Positions 1-7,620 of a stretch of DNA of 64,000 bases are shown one piece after another. The position numbers and the translations under genes were made by a program. The stretch covers positions 1-64,000 of the forward strand of contig NZ_CABFMN010000011.1 of the NCBI RefSeq assembly GCF_901875635.1, given 5' to 3'. The notes beneath the pieces were generated by a model that saw only the letters and a list, made by a program, of their open reading frames with translations, was not told the origin of the DNA and ran no database searches. Position 1 is the first letter of the stretch, and each line of letters begins with the position of its first letter. This stretch comes from Xylophilus ampelinus (GTDB lineage: Bacteria > Pseudomonadota > Gammaproteobacteria > Burkholderiales > Burkholderiaceae_C).

Positions 1-1
1 G

Positions 2-841
2 GCCCAGGCCGCCCCTGGCAAGCTGCCCGCCTTGAAGGGTGTGAAGTCCACCGTGGCCGGCGCCCAGACCATGGAGAAGGTGACCGACTACAAGGACGCC
101 ACCACCTACAACAACTACTACGAGTTCGGCACCGACAAGTCCGACCCGGCCAAGAACGCCGGCACGCTCAAGACGCGGCCATGGACGGTCGAGGTCGAGG
201 GACTGGTGAAGAAGCCAGGCAAGTACGGCATCGAGGACCTGCTCAAGCTCAGTGCGCAGGAAGACCGCACCTACCGCCTGCGCTGCGTCGAAGGCTGGTC
301 GATGGTGATTCCCTGGGTGGGCTACTCGCTGGCCGAGCTGATCAAGAAGGTCGAGCCGCAGGGCAATGCCAAGTACGTCGAGTTCCTCACCCTGGCTGAC
401 CCGAAGACCATGCCCTTCGTCGGCTCGCGCGTGCTCGACTGGCCGTACGCCGAGGGCTTGCGGATGGACGAGGCGATGCATCCGCTGACGCTGCTCACCT
501 TCGGCATGTACGGCGAGGTGCTGCCCAACCAGAACGGCGCGCCGGTGCGCATCGTGGTGCCGTGGAAGTACGGTTTCAAGTCGGCCAAGTCGATCGTGAA
601 GATCCGCTTCGTCGAGAAGGAGCCCGGCACGGCCTGGAACAAGGCGGCGGCCAACGAATACGGTTTCTATTCGAACGTGAATCCGGATGTCGACCACCCG
701 CGCTGGAGTCAGGCGACCGAGCGGCGCATCGGCGATGGCGGTGGCCTCTTCGCCAAGCGGCACAAGACGCTGATCTTCAACGGCTACGAGCAGCAGGTCG
801 GCCAGCTTTATGCGGGCATGGACCTGAAGAAGTTCTATTGA
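2..841 (+). CDS. msrP: Protein-methionine-sulfoxide reductase catalytic subunit MsrP, 5' end missing
   Basis: Periplasmic molybdopterin enzyme that reduces methionine sulfoxide in oxidised envelope proteins, with electrons from MsrQ. The frame is open from the first complete codon of the window, so the start, the expected Tat signal and roughly 55 residues lie upstream (279 residues visible; E. coli MsrP is 334). The fold-defining block around YRLRCVEGW holds the cysteine expected to bind molybdenum (TGC at 284-286), followed by the typical PWVGY and [11 protein letters not shown] motifs. msrQ follows 19 bases after the stop, the usual msrPQ operon. The TTG at 32 is an internal codon, not the start. 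Confidence 0.95.
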   Translation, partial: AQAAPGKLPALKGVKSTVAGAQTMEKVTDYKDATTYNNYYEFGTDKSDPAKNAGTLKTRPWTVEVEGLVKKPGKYGIEDLLKLSAQEDRTYRLRCVEGWSMVIPWVGYSLAELIKKVEPQGNAKYVEFLTLADPKTMPFVGSRVLDWPYAEGLRMDEAMHPLTLLTFGMYGEVLPNQNGAPVRIVVPWKYGFKSAKSIVKIRFVEKEPGTAWNKAAANEYGFYSNVNPDVDHPRWSQATERRIGDGGGLFAKRHKTLIFNGYEQQVGQLYAGMDLKKFY

Positions 842-860
842 CGCTGGCAGCAGGTTCGCG

Positions 861-1505
861 ATGAACAAGCTGTTGCTGCATCCGGCGGCCAAGCCGCTGG
901 TCTTCCTGCTGTGCCTGCTGCCCTTCGCGTCGCTGGCCTATGGCGCCTTCACCGACGAGCTGGGCGCCAATCCGGCGGAGTTCCTGATCCGTGCGACAGG
1001 CGACTGGACGCTGCGCTTCATCTGCATCACGCTGGCCGTCACGCCCCTGCGCGTGACGGCCAGGCTGACCGGCCTGGCGCGCTTGCGCCGCATGCTGGGG
1101 CTGTTCGCGTACTTCTACGTCGTGCTGCACCTGCTCAGCTACGCCTGGTTCGACATGGGCTTCGAGATCGCCGACATCGCGAAGGACATCGCCAAGCGGC
1201 CCTTCATCCTGGTCGGCTTCGCGGCCTTCCTGCTGCTCACGCCGCTGGCGGCGACCTCGTTCAACCGCGCGATCAAGGCACTGGGGGCGAAGCGCTGGCA
1301 GGCGCTGCACAAGCTGGTGTACCTGATCGCCGGCCTGGGTCTGCTGCACTTCTTCTGGCTGCGCGCCGGCAAGAACAACTTTGCCGAGGTAAGCGTCTAC
1401 GCCGCCATCATCGCCGTGCTGCTGGGCTGGCGTGTGTGGAACTTTGCGAGCAAAAAGTGGCTGCAGCGCCCGCCAGCTGGGCGCCAGCAGCTATCGAAAC
1501 CATAG
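861..1505 (+). CDS. msrQ: Haem-binding subunit MsrQ
   Basis: Inner-membrane b-type haem protein of the ferric reductase-like fold that passes electrons from quinone or flavin to MsrP. 214 residues with about six hydrophobic segments and histidines inside them (HLLSYAWF, HKLVYLIAG, LLHFFWL). ATG start 19 bases after msrP. The last 18 or so codons (1451-1505), including the stop, lie inside a copy of the dispersed palindromic repeat, so the C-terminal tail WLQRPPAGRQQLSKP is probably repeat-derived rather than ancestral. It converges with lysA, whose stop is four bases away on the other strand. Confidence 0.95.
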   Translation: MNKLLLHPAAKPLVFLLCLLPFASLAYGAFTDELGANPAEFLIRATGDWTLRFICITLAVTPLRVTARLTGLARLRRMLGLFAYFYVVLHLLSYAWFDMGFEIADIAKDIAKRPFILVGFAAFLLLTPLAATSFNRAIKALGAKRWQALHKLVYLIAGLGLLHFFWLRAGKNNFAEVSVYAAIIAVLLGWRVWNFASKKWLQRPPAGRQQLSKP

Positions 1506-1510
1506 CAATC
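1451..1510 (-). repeat. Dispersed palindromic repeat copy 1 (msrQ/lysA 3' ends)
   Basis: Reverse-orientation copy of the family seen nine times here. Its reverse complement carries the signature GCTAT-N6-ATAGCTGCT followed by an internal GC-rich inverted repeat and a GGCCA/GCCAC-TTTTT end. It encodes the tail and stop of msrQ and reaches the first base of the lysA stop (1509-1511) on the other strand. Confidence 0.8.
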
Positions 1511-2789
1511 AAAGGGCCTGCTCGGTGCGCAGCTGGTCCTCGACCGTCTCGCGGCGGCGGATCAGCGTGGCGCTGGCGCCGCTGACCAGCACCTCGGCGG
1601 CGCGGGCGCGCGTGTTGTAGTTGCTCGCCATGCTCATGCAGTACGCGCCGGCCGACAGCACCGCCAGAAGGTCGCCGGCCTCGACCGCCAGGTCGCGGTC
1701 GCGGCCCAGCCAGTCGCCGCTCTCGCACACCGGGCCGACCACGTCGTAGCGGGTGGCCGGCAGCGAGGGCCGTTCGGCGACCGGCACGATGCGGTGAAAG
1801 GCCTGGTACATCGCCGGGCGAGGCAGGTCGTTCATGGCCGCGTCGACGATGCAGAAGTTCTTCTCTTCGCCGGGCTTGGTGTAGAGCACCTCGGTCACGC
1901 ACAGGCCGGCGTTGCCGACCAGGGAGCGGCCGGGCTCGATCAGGATCCGGCGGTCGCCGAAGCCGCGGGCGTCGAGCCGCGCGAAGAGCTGCTTCCACAG
2001 CGCATCGGCCGCAGGCGGCGTGTCACCGTCGTAGTCGATGCCCAGGCCGCCGCCGAAATCGATGTGGTGCAGCGGTACGCCGGCGGCCTCGATGGCCTGC
2101 ACCAGGTCGAGGATGCGGTCCAACGCATCGAGGTAGGGCGAGGATTCGGTGATCTGCGAGCCGATGTGGCAGTCGATGCCCACCACCTGCAGCCCCGGCA
2201 GCGCCGCCGCGTGGCGGTACACGGCGACCGCGCGGTCGTGGGCGACGCCGAACTTGTTGCCCTTGAGGCCGGTCGAGATGTACGGGTGCGTCTTGGGATC
2301 GACGTTCGGGTTGATGCGCACGCTCACTGGCGCGCGTTGGCCTTGTTCGAGCGCCACGGTGTTGAGCACGTTGAGCTCGGCCTCGCTCTCGACGTTGAAG
2401 CAGCCGATGCCGGCCGTCAGCGCCTGGCGCATCTCGGCGCGCGTCTTGCCCACGCCGGAGAAGATGACCTTGGCCGGCTCGGCCCCGGCCGCAAGCACGC
2501 GCGCCAGTTCGCCGCCCGAGACGATGTCGAAGCCGCAGCCCGCTTCGGCGAACACGCGCAGCACGCCGAGCGAAGAGTTGGCCTTCATCGCGTAACAGAT
2601 CAGGGCATCGCGGCCCGCGAAGCCGCGCTGGTAGGCCGCCAGCGCATCGAGCATCCACTGCTTCGAATAGACGAAGAGCGGCGTGCCGTGCTCGCGCACG
2701 AGCGCATCGAGCGCGACGTCCTCGACCTGCAACGTGGTGCCGCGGCGGGCGATGTGGGGGTGGCCGGGGAGCGTCGGCGTGCCGCTCAT
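1509..2789 (-). CDS. lysA: Diaminopimelate decarboxylase
   Basis: PLP enzyme that decarboxylates meso-diaminopimelate to L-lysine, the last step of lysine synthesis. 426 residues from ATG 2789. The fold-type III barrel begins with LICYAMKAN, where Lys69 is the expected PLP Schiff-base lysine; GGGLGIDY, EPGRSLVGNAG and VCESGDWLG (active-site Cys) follow. The open frame extends upstream to 2990 but only as shadow of lptM. This start overlaps the lptM stop (ATGA), so the two are translationally coupled. The stop codon adjoins a palindromic repeat copy. Confidence 0.96.
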   Translation of the reverse strand: MSGTPTLPGHPHIARRGTTLQVEDVALDALVREHGTPLFVYSKQWMLDALAAYQRGFAGRDALICYAMKANSSLGVLRVFAEAGCGFDIVSGGELARVLAAGAEPAKVIFSGVGKTRAEMRQALTAGIGCFNVESEAELNVLNTVALEQGQRAPVSVRINPNVDPKTHPYISTGLKGNKFGVAHDRAVAVYRHAAALPGLQVVGIDCHIGSQITESSPYLDALDRILDLVQAIEAAGVPLHHIDFGGGLGIDYDGDTPPAADALWKQLFARLDARGFGDRRILIEPGRSLVGNAGLCVTEVLYTKPGEEKNFCIVDAAMNDLPRPAMYQAFHRIVPVAERPSLPATRYDVVGPVCESGDWLGRDRDLAVEAGDLLAVLSAGAYCMSMASNYNTRARAAEVLVSGASATLIRRRETVEDQLRTEQAL

Positions 2790-3049
2790 CGCCCAGCTCC
2801 CGAGGCGGGCGCGCTGGCGCCCGGTGCAGCCGGCCGCGCGCCGGCGTCTTCGGGCTTGGCGGTGTTGTCGCGCAGGGCGGGCACGACGATCTGGGGCAGG
2901 GTGGCGCGCTGCGATGCTGCAGGCTCGGTCGGCAGGTAGAGCGGGCCGCGCTGACCGCAGGCGGCCAGACTCGTCAGGCCCGCCAGGCACGCGACCCCAA
3001 GGCCGAAGCGGGCACGGGCGCTGCCTAGAATTCGCTGGAGATTCAACAT
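2786..3049 (-). CDS. lptM: Small lipoprotein LptM (YifL-like)
   Basis: 87-residue lipoprotein of the LptM/YifL family, a partner of the LptDE lipopolysaccharide translocon in the outer membrane. The signal peptide ends in a lipobox LAAC with Cys31, followed by the family hallmark GQRGPLYLP and a proline/alanine-rich tail. It overlaps lysA by four bases. The conserved lptM-cyaY neighbourhood seen in relatives is here separated by the prophage. A -10-like TAGAAT lies only six bases before the ATG, suggesting a leaderless message. Confidence 0.88.
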   Translation of the reverse strand: MLNLQRILGSARARFGLGVACLAGLTSLAACGQRGPLYLPTEPAASQRATLPQIVVPALRDNTAKPEDAGARPAAPGASAPASGAGR

Positions 3050-3055
3050 CGCGAA

Positions 3056-3061
3056 ATTCTA
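3056..3061 (-). promoter_or_regulatory. Candidate -10 box of lptM-lysA
   Basis: On the minus strand TAGAAT (5 of 6 to TATAAT) sits six bases before the lptM ATG, which would place transcription start at or near the start codon. No convincing -35 is visible, and the upstream sequence is already the 3' end of the phage-borne recombinase. Confidence 0.4.
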
Positions 3062-3080
3062 CGTTTTGACCAGGGCGAAG

Positions 3081-3665
3081 CTATCTCGCACGCCCAGAGT
3101 AGCCCGGCATCAATAGACCCGCGCGGCAGAGTGGGCCTCTCACGGCACCGCGCTTCACGCCAAAAATCTCGGCGAGCTGATCAACCGATGCCACGCCAGC
3201 GCGGTACATGTCGGCCACCAACCTCTCGCCGTCATCATCGAAGGCGCGCGGCCTGCCGAGCACCTGGCCGCGCTCCCTGGCAGCACGCTGACCAGCGCGA
3301 ACACGCTCACGGATCATGTTGCGCTCAAGCTCAGCAACGGCGCCCAAGACCTGCAACGTGAAACGGCCGTAAGGGCTGGCGGTATCGATAGGCTCGGTCA
3401 GGCTGCGGATGTGCGCACCGGCCAGCTTCACCTTATCGATGATGGCGAGCAGGTCGAAAAGGCCGCGCCCGATGCGGTCCAGCTTCCACACCACGAACTC
3501 ATCGCCACGTCTAAGCGAGGCAAGAGCACGATGCAACTGCGGCCGGGCGCCGACACCGCTTGCCTTGTCCTGGAAAACCTTCGTGACGCCGGCACGCTTG
3601 AGCGCATCGAGCTGAAGGCGGGTGTTCTGATCGAGCGTCGAAACGCGCGCATATCCGATGAGCAT
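3081..3665 (-). CDS. Serine recombinase (resolvase/invertase family)
   Basis: 194-residue small serine recombinase. The N-terminal catalytic domain starts LIGYARVSTLDQN with nucleophile Ser9; the arginine motif KLDRIGRG and the long helix ELERNMIRERVRAG follow, and the C-terminus (about residues 150-185) is a helix-turn-helix of somewhat atypical sequence. Length fits Tn3-resolvase/Pin-type enzymes. Position at the left edge of the prophage suggests it catalyses phage integration or excision, or resolves multimers; this is inference. It points toward lptM, 31 bases away, so its transcript may run into lptM-lysA. It could instead belong to an older element beside the phage. Confidence 0.85.
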   Translation of the reverse strand: MLIGYARVSTLDQNTRLQLDALKRAGVTKVFQDKASGVGARPQLHRALASLRRGDEFVVWKLDRIGRGLFDLLAIIDKVKLAGAHIRSLTEPIDTASPYGRFTLQVLGAVAELERNMIRERVRAGQRAARERGQVLGRPRAFDDDGERLVADMYRAGVASVDQLAEIFGVKRGAVRGPLCRAGLLMPGYSGRAR

Positions 3666-3690
3666 CGCACTAAAATGTAACGCCTAGTAA
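3656..3690. promoter_or_regulatory. Divergent recombinase/small-gene region with short repeats
   Basis: Between and over the divergent starts lie CGATG-AG-CATCG (3656-3667, centred on the recombinase start codon) and two GTAAC units ten bases apart (3677-3690). Such short symmetric and direct repeats are what a serine recombinase would bind, but identification as a crossover site is only a suggestion. Confidence 0.3.
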
Positions 3691-3704
3691 CTGGAAAGAC
3701 GATT

Positions 3705-3920
3705 ATGGGGATTCAGGACAGGGACTACTACCGGGAGCACCATGAGCGGCTACGGATGGAGGAAGAACGAGAGCGACCGGCCAAGATGCGGTCGGCGGCA
3801 GAGGAAAGAACGCCGAGCAAGCCGCAGAGGCAGGCGACCTGGCTCGATTGGTTCGTGCTGGTGTGCTTCTGCGTCCTGCTGTACAGCGTGACCTACTACC
3901 TACTCGAGAGGCACAGGTAG
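3705..3920 (+). CDS. Small membrane protein with charged N-terminus
   Basis: 71 residues beginning MGIQDRDYYREHHE, then a highly charged Glu/Arg segment and one membrane segment at about residues 46-67, ending ERHR. ATG is preceded by GGAAAG. It is the only rightward gene in the left part of the prophage and is divergent from the recombinase. I do not recognise a function; the GIQDRDYY opening recurs, as far as I recall, in small membrane proteins of other proteobacteria. It may be a phage accessory or a cargo gene. Confidence 0.55.
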   Translation: MGIQDRDYYREHHERLRMEEERERPAKMRSAAEERTPSKPQRQATWLDWFVLVCFCVLLYSVTYYLLERHR

Positions 3921-3933
3921 CACGACGGCTTCC

Positions 3934-3954
3934 ATGGGGGGTCTGCACCCCCAT
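3934..3954. terminator. Hairpin after the 71-residue gene
   Basis: ATGGGGG (3934-3940) and CCCCCAT (3948-3954) form a 7-bp stem with a 7-base loop, 14 bases after the stop at 3920. There is no T-run, so it is at best a weak or Rho-assisted terminator, or part of the phage intergenic structure. Confidence 0.45.
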
Positions 3955-3998
3955 ACCCCCAGCCCCGCAAGCGGGTCCCCCTGGCTTAGCAATGAAGT

Positions 3999-4054
3999 CC
4001 TCGGGGGCGTGGGGCCCTTCCCCGCGGGGCGGGGCCCCTTCCCACTTCCCGAGG
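3999..4054. repeat. Large nested GC hairpin in the phage intergenic region
   Basis: Outer stem CCTCGGG/CCCGAGG (3999-4005 with 4048-4054), middle stem GGGGCCC/GGGCCCC (4011-4017 with 4032-4038) and an inner CCCCGCGGGG palindrome (4020-4029). It lies three bases beyond the zot stop, where filamentous phages keep terminators, replication origins and the packaging hairpin. Which of these it is cannot be told from sequence alone. Confidence 0.65.
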
Positions 4055-4057
4055 CCC

Positions 4058-5350
4058 CTACGACTTGCCAATCGGGCCTACAGGCGCTTTTGGCTGCATC
4101 CCTGGCACCGGGACCACCACAGGCGCCTTTTCGGTCCCTGCGGCGAGCTGCGGCGCGTCGCAGGTCACCGGGTAATAGCTCTTTTGGTACTGGAGCCGGC
4201 CCATGCACGCCCCGAGCGCATGAAACCGGTAGCCGGCAGCTTCAAGCTCATCGCTGGTGAGGTCGACAAAGCGCCGGCCGCCGTCGCTGACGGAGAAGGT
4301 GTACAGGGTCCGCTTTCCCATGCGCATGGTGCCGGTGAGGTGCACCTTCTTGCCCTTCAACGGCTCGACGTTGTTGTCGGGGGATGCATCAGGCTGCGTC
4401 TCGGCGGCGGGCACGATTGGGGCCGCCTTCACAGGCACTGTCGTCTCCCGGGTCACCTTGACGCACTCACCATCGCGCATGTACGCACCATCAACGCACG
4501 GCCCAATGACGGCGCCCTTCGGCACAACGACCTCCTTGATGGTCCGACCGTCGGCGAGCTTCGCCTCCTTGGCCTTGCTCGACGGCCACCACGCCCAGAG
4601 CGTCACAAGGGCAATGGCGACGTACAACGCATACGACCCACGGCGCCACGCCACAAGCGAGGACTTGACGTCCGAGGCGCTGGCGCCAGACACGGCGTTG
4701 CCCTGCGTGTGGCTCTTGTAGAGGCCGAAGTACTGAGGATCGTATTGGCGCTCCTGCGTGCTGACCAGACCACCGCGATAGCCGGCGTGCACCTTCTTGA
4801 TGTAGCCAGGCTTCCCAACAATGTCGGCCTGCCTGACGCGATGAAGGAAGTGAACGAGCCCGGCGATTTCTTCGGCCAGGTCGCGAAAGCTCTGCGTCAA
4901 CAGCAGCACGTCCTGATTGAAGTGCCGGTGCAGCTTGTAGAACTGAACCACCTCGGCCGGCGTGCCGGGCAGCTTACGCGGCATGGCGACGTGGCACTCG
5001 TCAATAACGAACAGGGCGCCTATGCCCGTCTCGGGGTGGCGCCACTCGTCGTAGTAGTCCCACACGTGGCCGAAGATGCGCGTTCCCTTCGCGAGCGGCT
5101 CAACGTGGCCGTCCTCGAACAGCTCGAAAGCGTTCTTCCGCTCCGCATCCCATGTCCCGCGCACCGGCCGCGGGGCCGTGCGAATCTCGATCAGCGCACG
5201 CCACTCAGGATTGATCGCCGCGAAGGCGTCCAGCACCAGCGGAAGGTTGGTGATGACCTTCCGGCCGCCCTCAAGGGCAGCGAGGATGTGATAGCGCGTG
5301 GCCTCGTAGCTCTTGCCGCCACCGGGGATTCCTTCGATACCGTTGATCAT
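4058..5350 (-). CDS. zot: Zot/gpI-like phage assembly ATPase
   Basis: 430-residue inner-membrane morphogenesis protein of the zonular occludens toxin (Zot) family, the equivalent of filamentous phage gpI that drives virion extrusion. Walker A is GIPGGGKS (residues 7-14), Walker B LFVIDE (about 113-118). A single membrane segment at about 240-256 (YALYVAIALVTLWAWW) separates the cytoplasmic ATPase from a periplasmic C-terminal domain. The ATG at 5350 overlaps the stop of the DUF2523 gene; the longer open frame upstream to 5569 is shadow. Family membership is certain; toxin activity should not be inferred. Confidence 0.93.
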   Translation of the reverse strand: MINGIEGIPGGGKSYEATRYHILAALEGGRKVITNLPLVLDAFAAINPEWRALIEIRTAPRPVRGTWDAERKNAFELFEDGHVEPLAKGTRIFGHVWDYYDEWRHPETGIGALFVIDECHVAMPRKLPGTPAEVVQFYKLHRHFNQDVLLLTQSFRDLAEEIAGLVHFLHRVRQADIVGKPGYIKKVHAGYRGGLVSTQERQYDPQYFGLYKSHTQGNAVSGASASDVKSSLVAWRRGSYALYVAIALVTLWAWWPSSKAKEAKLADGRTIKEVVVPKGAVIGPCVDGAYMRDGECVKVTRETTVPVKAAPIVPAAETQPDASPDNNVEPLKGKKVHLTGTMRMGKRTLYTFSVSDGGRRFVDLTSDELEAAGYRFHALGACMGRLQYQKSYYPVTCDAPQLAAGTEKAPVVVPVPGMQPKAPVGPIGKS

Positions 5351-5682
5351 GAACCCAGTCTCGTGAAGGGGATGAGTTGCAGCCCGAGCCGGATGACGAT
5401 GGCCGCGACGATGATGCCGGCCGCCTGCGAGACCCCCAGCAGGCCCAGGATGTTGAGGATCTCGCCGGGGAGCGAACCCCAGCTCTGCAGATTGCCGGTG
5501 ACCGACGACAGGTCGACCGCGCCCACCGCGCTGACCACCACTTCCATGACCTGCTCGAAGGCCCAGCACGCTGCGTCACGGATGAAGTCCCAACCAGCGA
5601 CGAACACTGCAACGGCGAGCTTGCCAAACCACGCAACGATGGCCGCCAGCTTCGCCAGCAGCATGGTGAAACCAGCGGCCAT
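5347..5682 (-). CDS. DUF2523 minor coat-like protein (gpVI analogue)
   Basis: 111 residues from ATG 5682, hydrophobic throughout, with membrane segments near residues 5-35 and 85-108. This fits the DUF2523 family found between the adsorption protein and Zot in filamentous phages and thought to be the gpVI-like tip protein. It lies one base after the adsorption protein gene and overlaps zot by four bases (ATGA). An upstream in-frame ATG at 5724 would lie inside the preceding gene and is less likely. Confidence 0.8.
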   Translation of the reverse strand: MAAGFTMLLAKLAAIVAWFGKLAVAVFVAGWDFIRDAACWAFEQVMEVVVSAVGAVDLSSVTGNLQSWGSLPGEILNILGLLGVSQAAGIIVAAIVIRLGLQLIPFTRLGS

Positions 5683-5683
5683 G

Positions 5684-7174
5684 TCAGCCTCCGAAGATGA
5701 GGGCACGCGCCAGGATGGCGGCACCGATCAGTACGATGACCTTGATGACGTCATACACCCAGCAAGGCGGCGATACGTCGGCCTCGCCGTAGTCACCGAA
5801 GGCAGCGAAGTCCAACGGAATCTTGAAGCTCGGGCATGACCCACCCCCGATCCCAGTTGGCATGAGCTGCTGCGGGAGCTGGAAAAGCTGGGTCTGGTTC
5901 AGCTGCTGCCGCTTGTCGTTCCAGATGCCTACGATGCCGTCGGGGTACTTGCGCTCGTACAGCTTCGGCAGCTCGCCGAGCGGGGTGTCCACGGGACTCG
6001 GCTCTGGCGCTTCCTGCTCATCGCCAGGACTCACAGTCTCTTCGGTCGTGGTGCTGGTCGTGCCGTCCGGTTGCTTAGTCTCGGTAGTGGTCTTGGTGCC
6101 GCTGTTCGTGACGGAGTTGCCGTTATAGGTGTAGTTATTCGTCGTCGTGGTGGTCGTGGTCACCGGGCCATTGGACGTATTGCTGATATTGATCGTGGTC
6201 GGCCCGGGGATCGCGGTCGGTCCGCTCACGGATATGTCCCCGGCGGTGAGCGTGCCGCCTTGCGATGTGACTTCCGGAACGATGCCGGGGTCAGGCGTGC
6301 CGCCCTTGCTTACCAGCAGATCAACCAGCTTGCCGCCATCGACTGCAACCTTTGGCAGATTGGACGCGCTGTAGCAGCCGGCGGGCGTCGAGTAATAACC
6401 TGCGGGACAGGTCGAGACAGAACGGCCGGGATTGTTGAACACGGCCGTATTCGTGAGCCATGGTTGACCAAACCGCGTCACGCTGTTCGGGCATGTCGGA
6501 TCGCCCTGGTTCCACGAAGCCCCACCGCTGTAAGTGATCGTCGGCGACCCAGACACGCCCGCGTTGGACGCCTGCCATAGCTCGATAGCGCGAATGCAGA
6601 CCTCCGGCCATGTGAGCTTTTCGATGGGTGTCCCGCTTGGCAACGCAGAGGCAGAATATTTGTAGCCGTCCGAAGGAAAGGCATTAGCGGTGTCCTGCAC
6701 CTCGAGTGCCCCAGTGGTCGGATTCCTTGTCACGCCTGCATTCGCAATCCAATTCAGGGCAAGCGGCATTGCGACGGCAGCAGCAGCGGCTACGGCGCAA
6801 GCCCCGCCCGTGCCGACAGCGCAGACGACCGCCGCAACGCCAGAGGCAACAGCCGTCTTGTCGATCGTGCCGGTGGCAGTGACCGGGACGCCCTTACCGT
6901 TCACTGGAGCCGTACCGGTGCCAGTGATCGCGACGCCCCCGCTAGCGGTGTTGCCGGCCGTCGCAACCTGCGCGATGGGACTGCCGCCACCGCCCGCAGG
7001 CGCGATGGTGGTGATCTTCCCACCAGGCGCAATGGTCGTAGTCTTGCCCTTCGTGGCCGCGTTCCAGATAGCCTGGCCTACGGCATGATTGGTGCCGCCA
7101 GCAGCCCGGGCCGGCGAGCCGACCAGCGCAGCGGCGACGGCGAGCGGGAGCGCGAGCCAATGAAGCGGATTCAT
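5684..7174 (-). CDS. TspB-like phage adsorption protein (gpIII analogue)
   Basis: 496 residues with a signal peptide (about 1-24, cut after ARA), a long Gly/Thr/Ala-rich N-terminal half, a threonine-rich linker followed by an acidic Pro/Glu hinge, and a C-terminal domain ending in a membrane segment (VIKVIVLIGAAILARALIFGG). This architecture and the C-terminal block around GGGSCPSFKIPLDF resemble the TspB family, known from Neisseria Nf-type filamentous phages, in the gpIII position. The start overlaps the preceding 33-codon gene (ATGA). It presumably binds the host receptor, possibly type IV pili. Confidence 0.82.
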   Translation of the reverse strand: MNPLHWLALPLAVAAALVGSPARAAGGTNHAVGQAIWNAATKGKTTTIAPGGKITTIAPAGGGGSPIAQVATAGNTASGGVAITGTGTAPVNGKGVPVTATGTIDKTAVASGVAAVVCAVGTGGACAVAAAAAVAMPLALNWIANAGVTRNPTTGALEVQDTANAFPSDGYKYSASALPSGTPIEKLTWPEVCIRAIELWQASNAGVSGSPTITYSGGASWNQGDPTCPNSVTRFGQPWLTNTAVFNNPGRSVSTCPAGYYSTPAGCYSASNLPKVAVDGGKLVDLLVSKGGTPDPGIVPEVTSQGGTLTAGDISVSGPTAIPGPTTINISNTSNGPVTTTTTTTNNYTYNGNSVTNSGTKTTTETKQPDGTTSTTTEETVSPGDEQEAPEPSPVDTPLGELPKLYERKYPDGIVGIWNDKRQQLNQTQLFQLPQQLMPTGIGGGSCPSFKIPLDFAAFGDYGEADVSPPCWVYDVIKVIVLIGAAILARALIFGG

Positions 7175-7272
7175 TGGTTCGCCCTCACACCGAGAACGAA
7201 CGCGATGCCACTCAGGGCGCCCAGCACGAGGGCACCTGTCCAGAACGCGAGCACGAGCGCACCTGAGAGCAT
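7171..7272 (-). CDS. 33-residue hydrophobic phage protein
   Basis: Starts MLSGALVLAFW and is almost entirely one membrane span ending VRANQ. AAGGGG lies just before the ATG at 7272, eleven bases after the coat gene stop, and its TGA overlaps the ATG of the adsorption protein gene. Size and position recall the gpVII/gpIX minor coat proteins of Ff phages. It is shorter than usual gene-calling limits. Confidence 0.7.
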   Translation of the reverse strand: MLSGALVLAFWTGALVLGALSGIAFVLGVRANQ

Positions 7273-7283
7273 CGCTGACCCCT

Positions 7284-7526
7284 TTAGGCCTTGCGCACGA
7301 GACGCTTGGCCAGGTCGGGACCCTTGAAGGCGACGGCGATGCCGATGATCAGCAGCCCGCCGGCCACGACCTTCGCGCTGACGCCCGAGAAGTCCACGGC
7401 GTCGAAGAACTGATCCCACGAGCTGGTGGTCTGCGCGGACGCCGAAGCGGCTGCGACCATCAGCGTTGCGGGCACGAGCACGGCCTTGGTGTAGCCACGT
7501 GCGGCGAGGGCCTTGATCTTGTTCAT
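7284..7526 (-). CDS. Major coat protein precursor (gpVIII analogue)
   Basis: 80 residues from ATG 7526, preceded by AAAGGAA. Signal peptide of about 31 residues ending ASASA, then a mature chain of about 49 residues: an acidic/amphipathic start (QTTSSWDQFFDAVDF), a membrane span (VVAGGLLIIGIAVAF) and a basic end KGPDLAKRLVRKA. This is the classical layout of filamentous coat proteins, whose basic tail faces the packaged ssDNA. The open frame upstream to 7601 has no ribosome site and crosses hairpins, so the shorter start is chosen. Confidence 0.92.
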   Translation of the reverse strand: MNKIKALAARGYTKAVLVPATLMVAAASASAQTTSSWDQFFDAVDFSGVSAKVVAGGLLIIGIAVAFKGPDLAKRLVRKA

Positions 7527-7562
7527 GAAGATTCCTTTCGAGTGAAGTTGGAGAAGCGGTGT

Positions 7563-7611
7563 CCCGAGACATTCGGGGTTGCACCCGGAGGCCCACTGCA
7601 TGGGCTACCGG
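7563..7611. promoter_or_regulatory. Tandem hairpins upstream of the coat gene
   Basis: Two stems lie in the 94-base gap before the coat gene: CCCGA/TCGGG (7563-7577) and CCGG..GCCCA/TGGGC..CCGG (7585-7611). They could be a processing site or partial terminator adjusting coat mRNA level, or mark a promoter region; no clear -35/-10 pair is visible. Confidence 0.4.
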
Positions 7612-7620
7612 CTGGAACCA

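Noticed and set aside
3848..5839. 663-codon frame opposite zot
   Set aside because: Zot has Walker motifs and operon overlaps; the opposite frame has none.
6040..6180. Threonine-codon repeats in the phage adsorption gene as a possible CRISPR or tandem repeat
   Set aside because: Simply a Thr-rich linker; no regular spacers.
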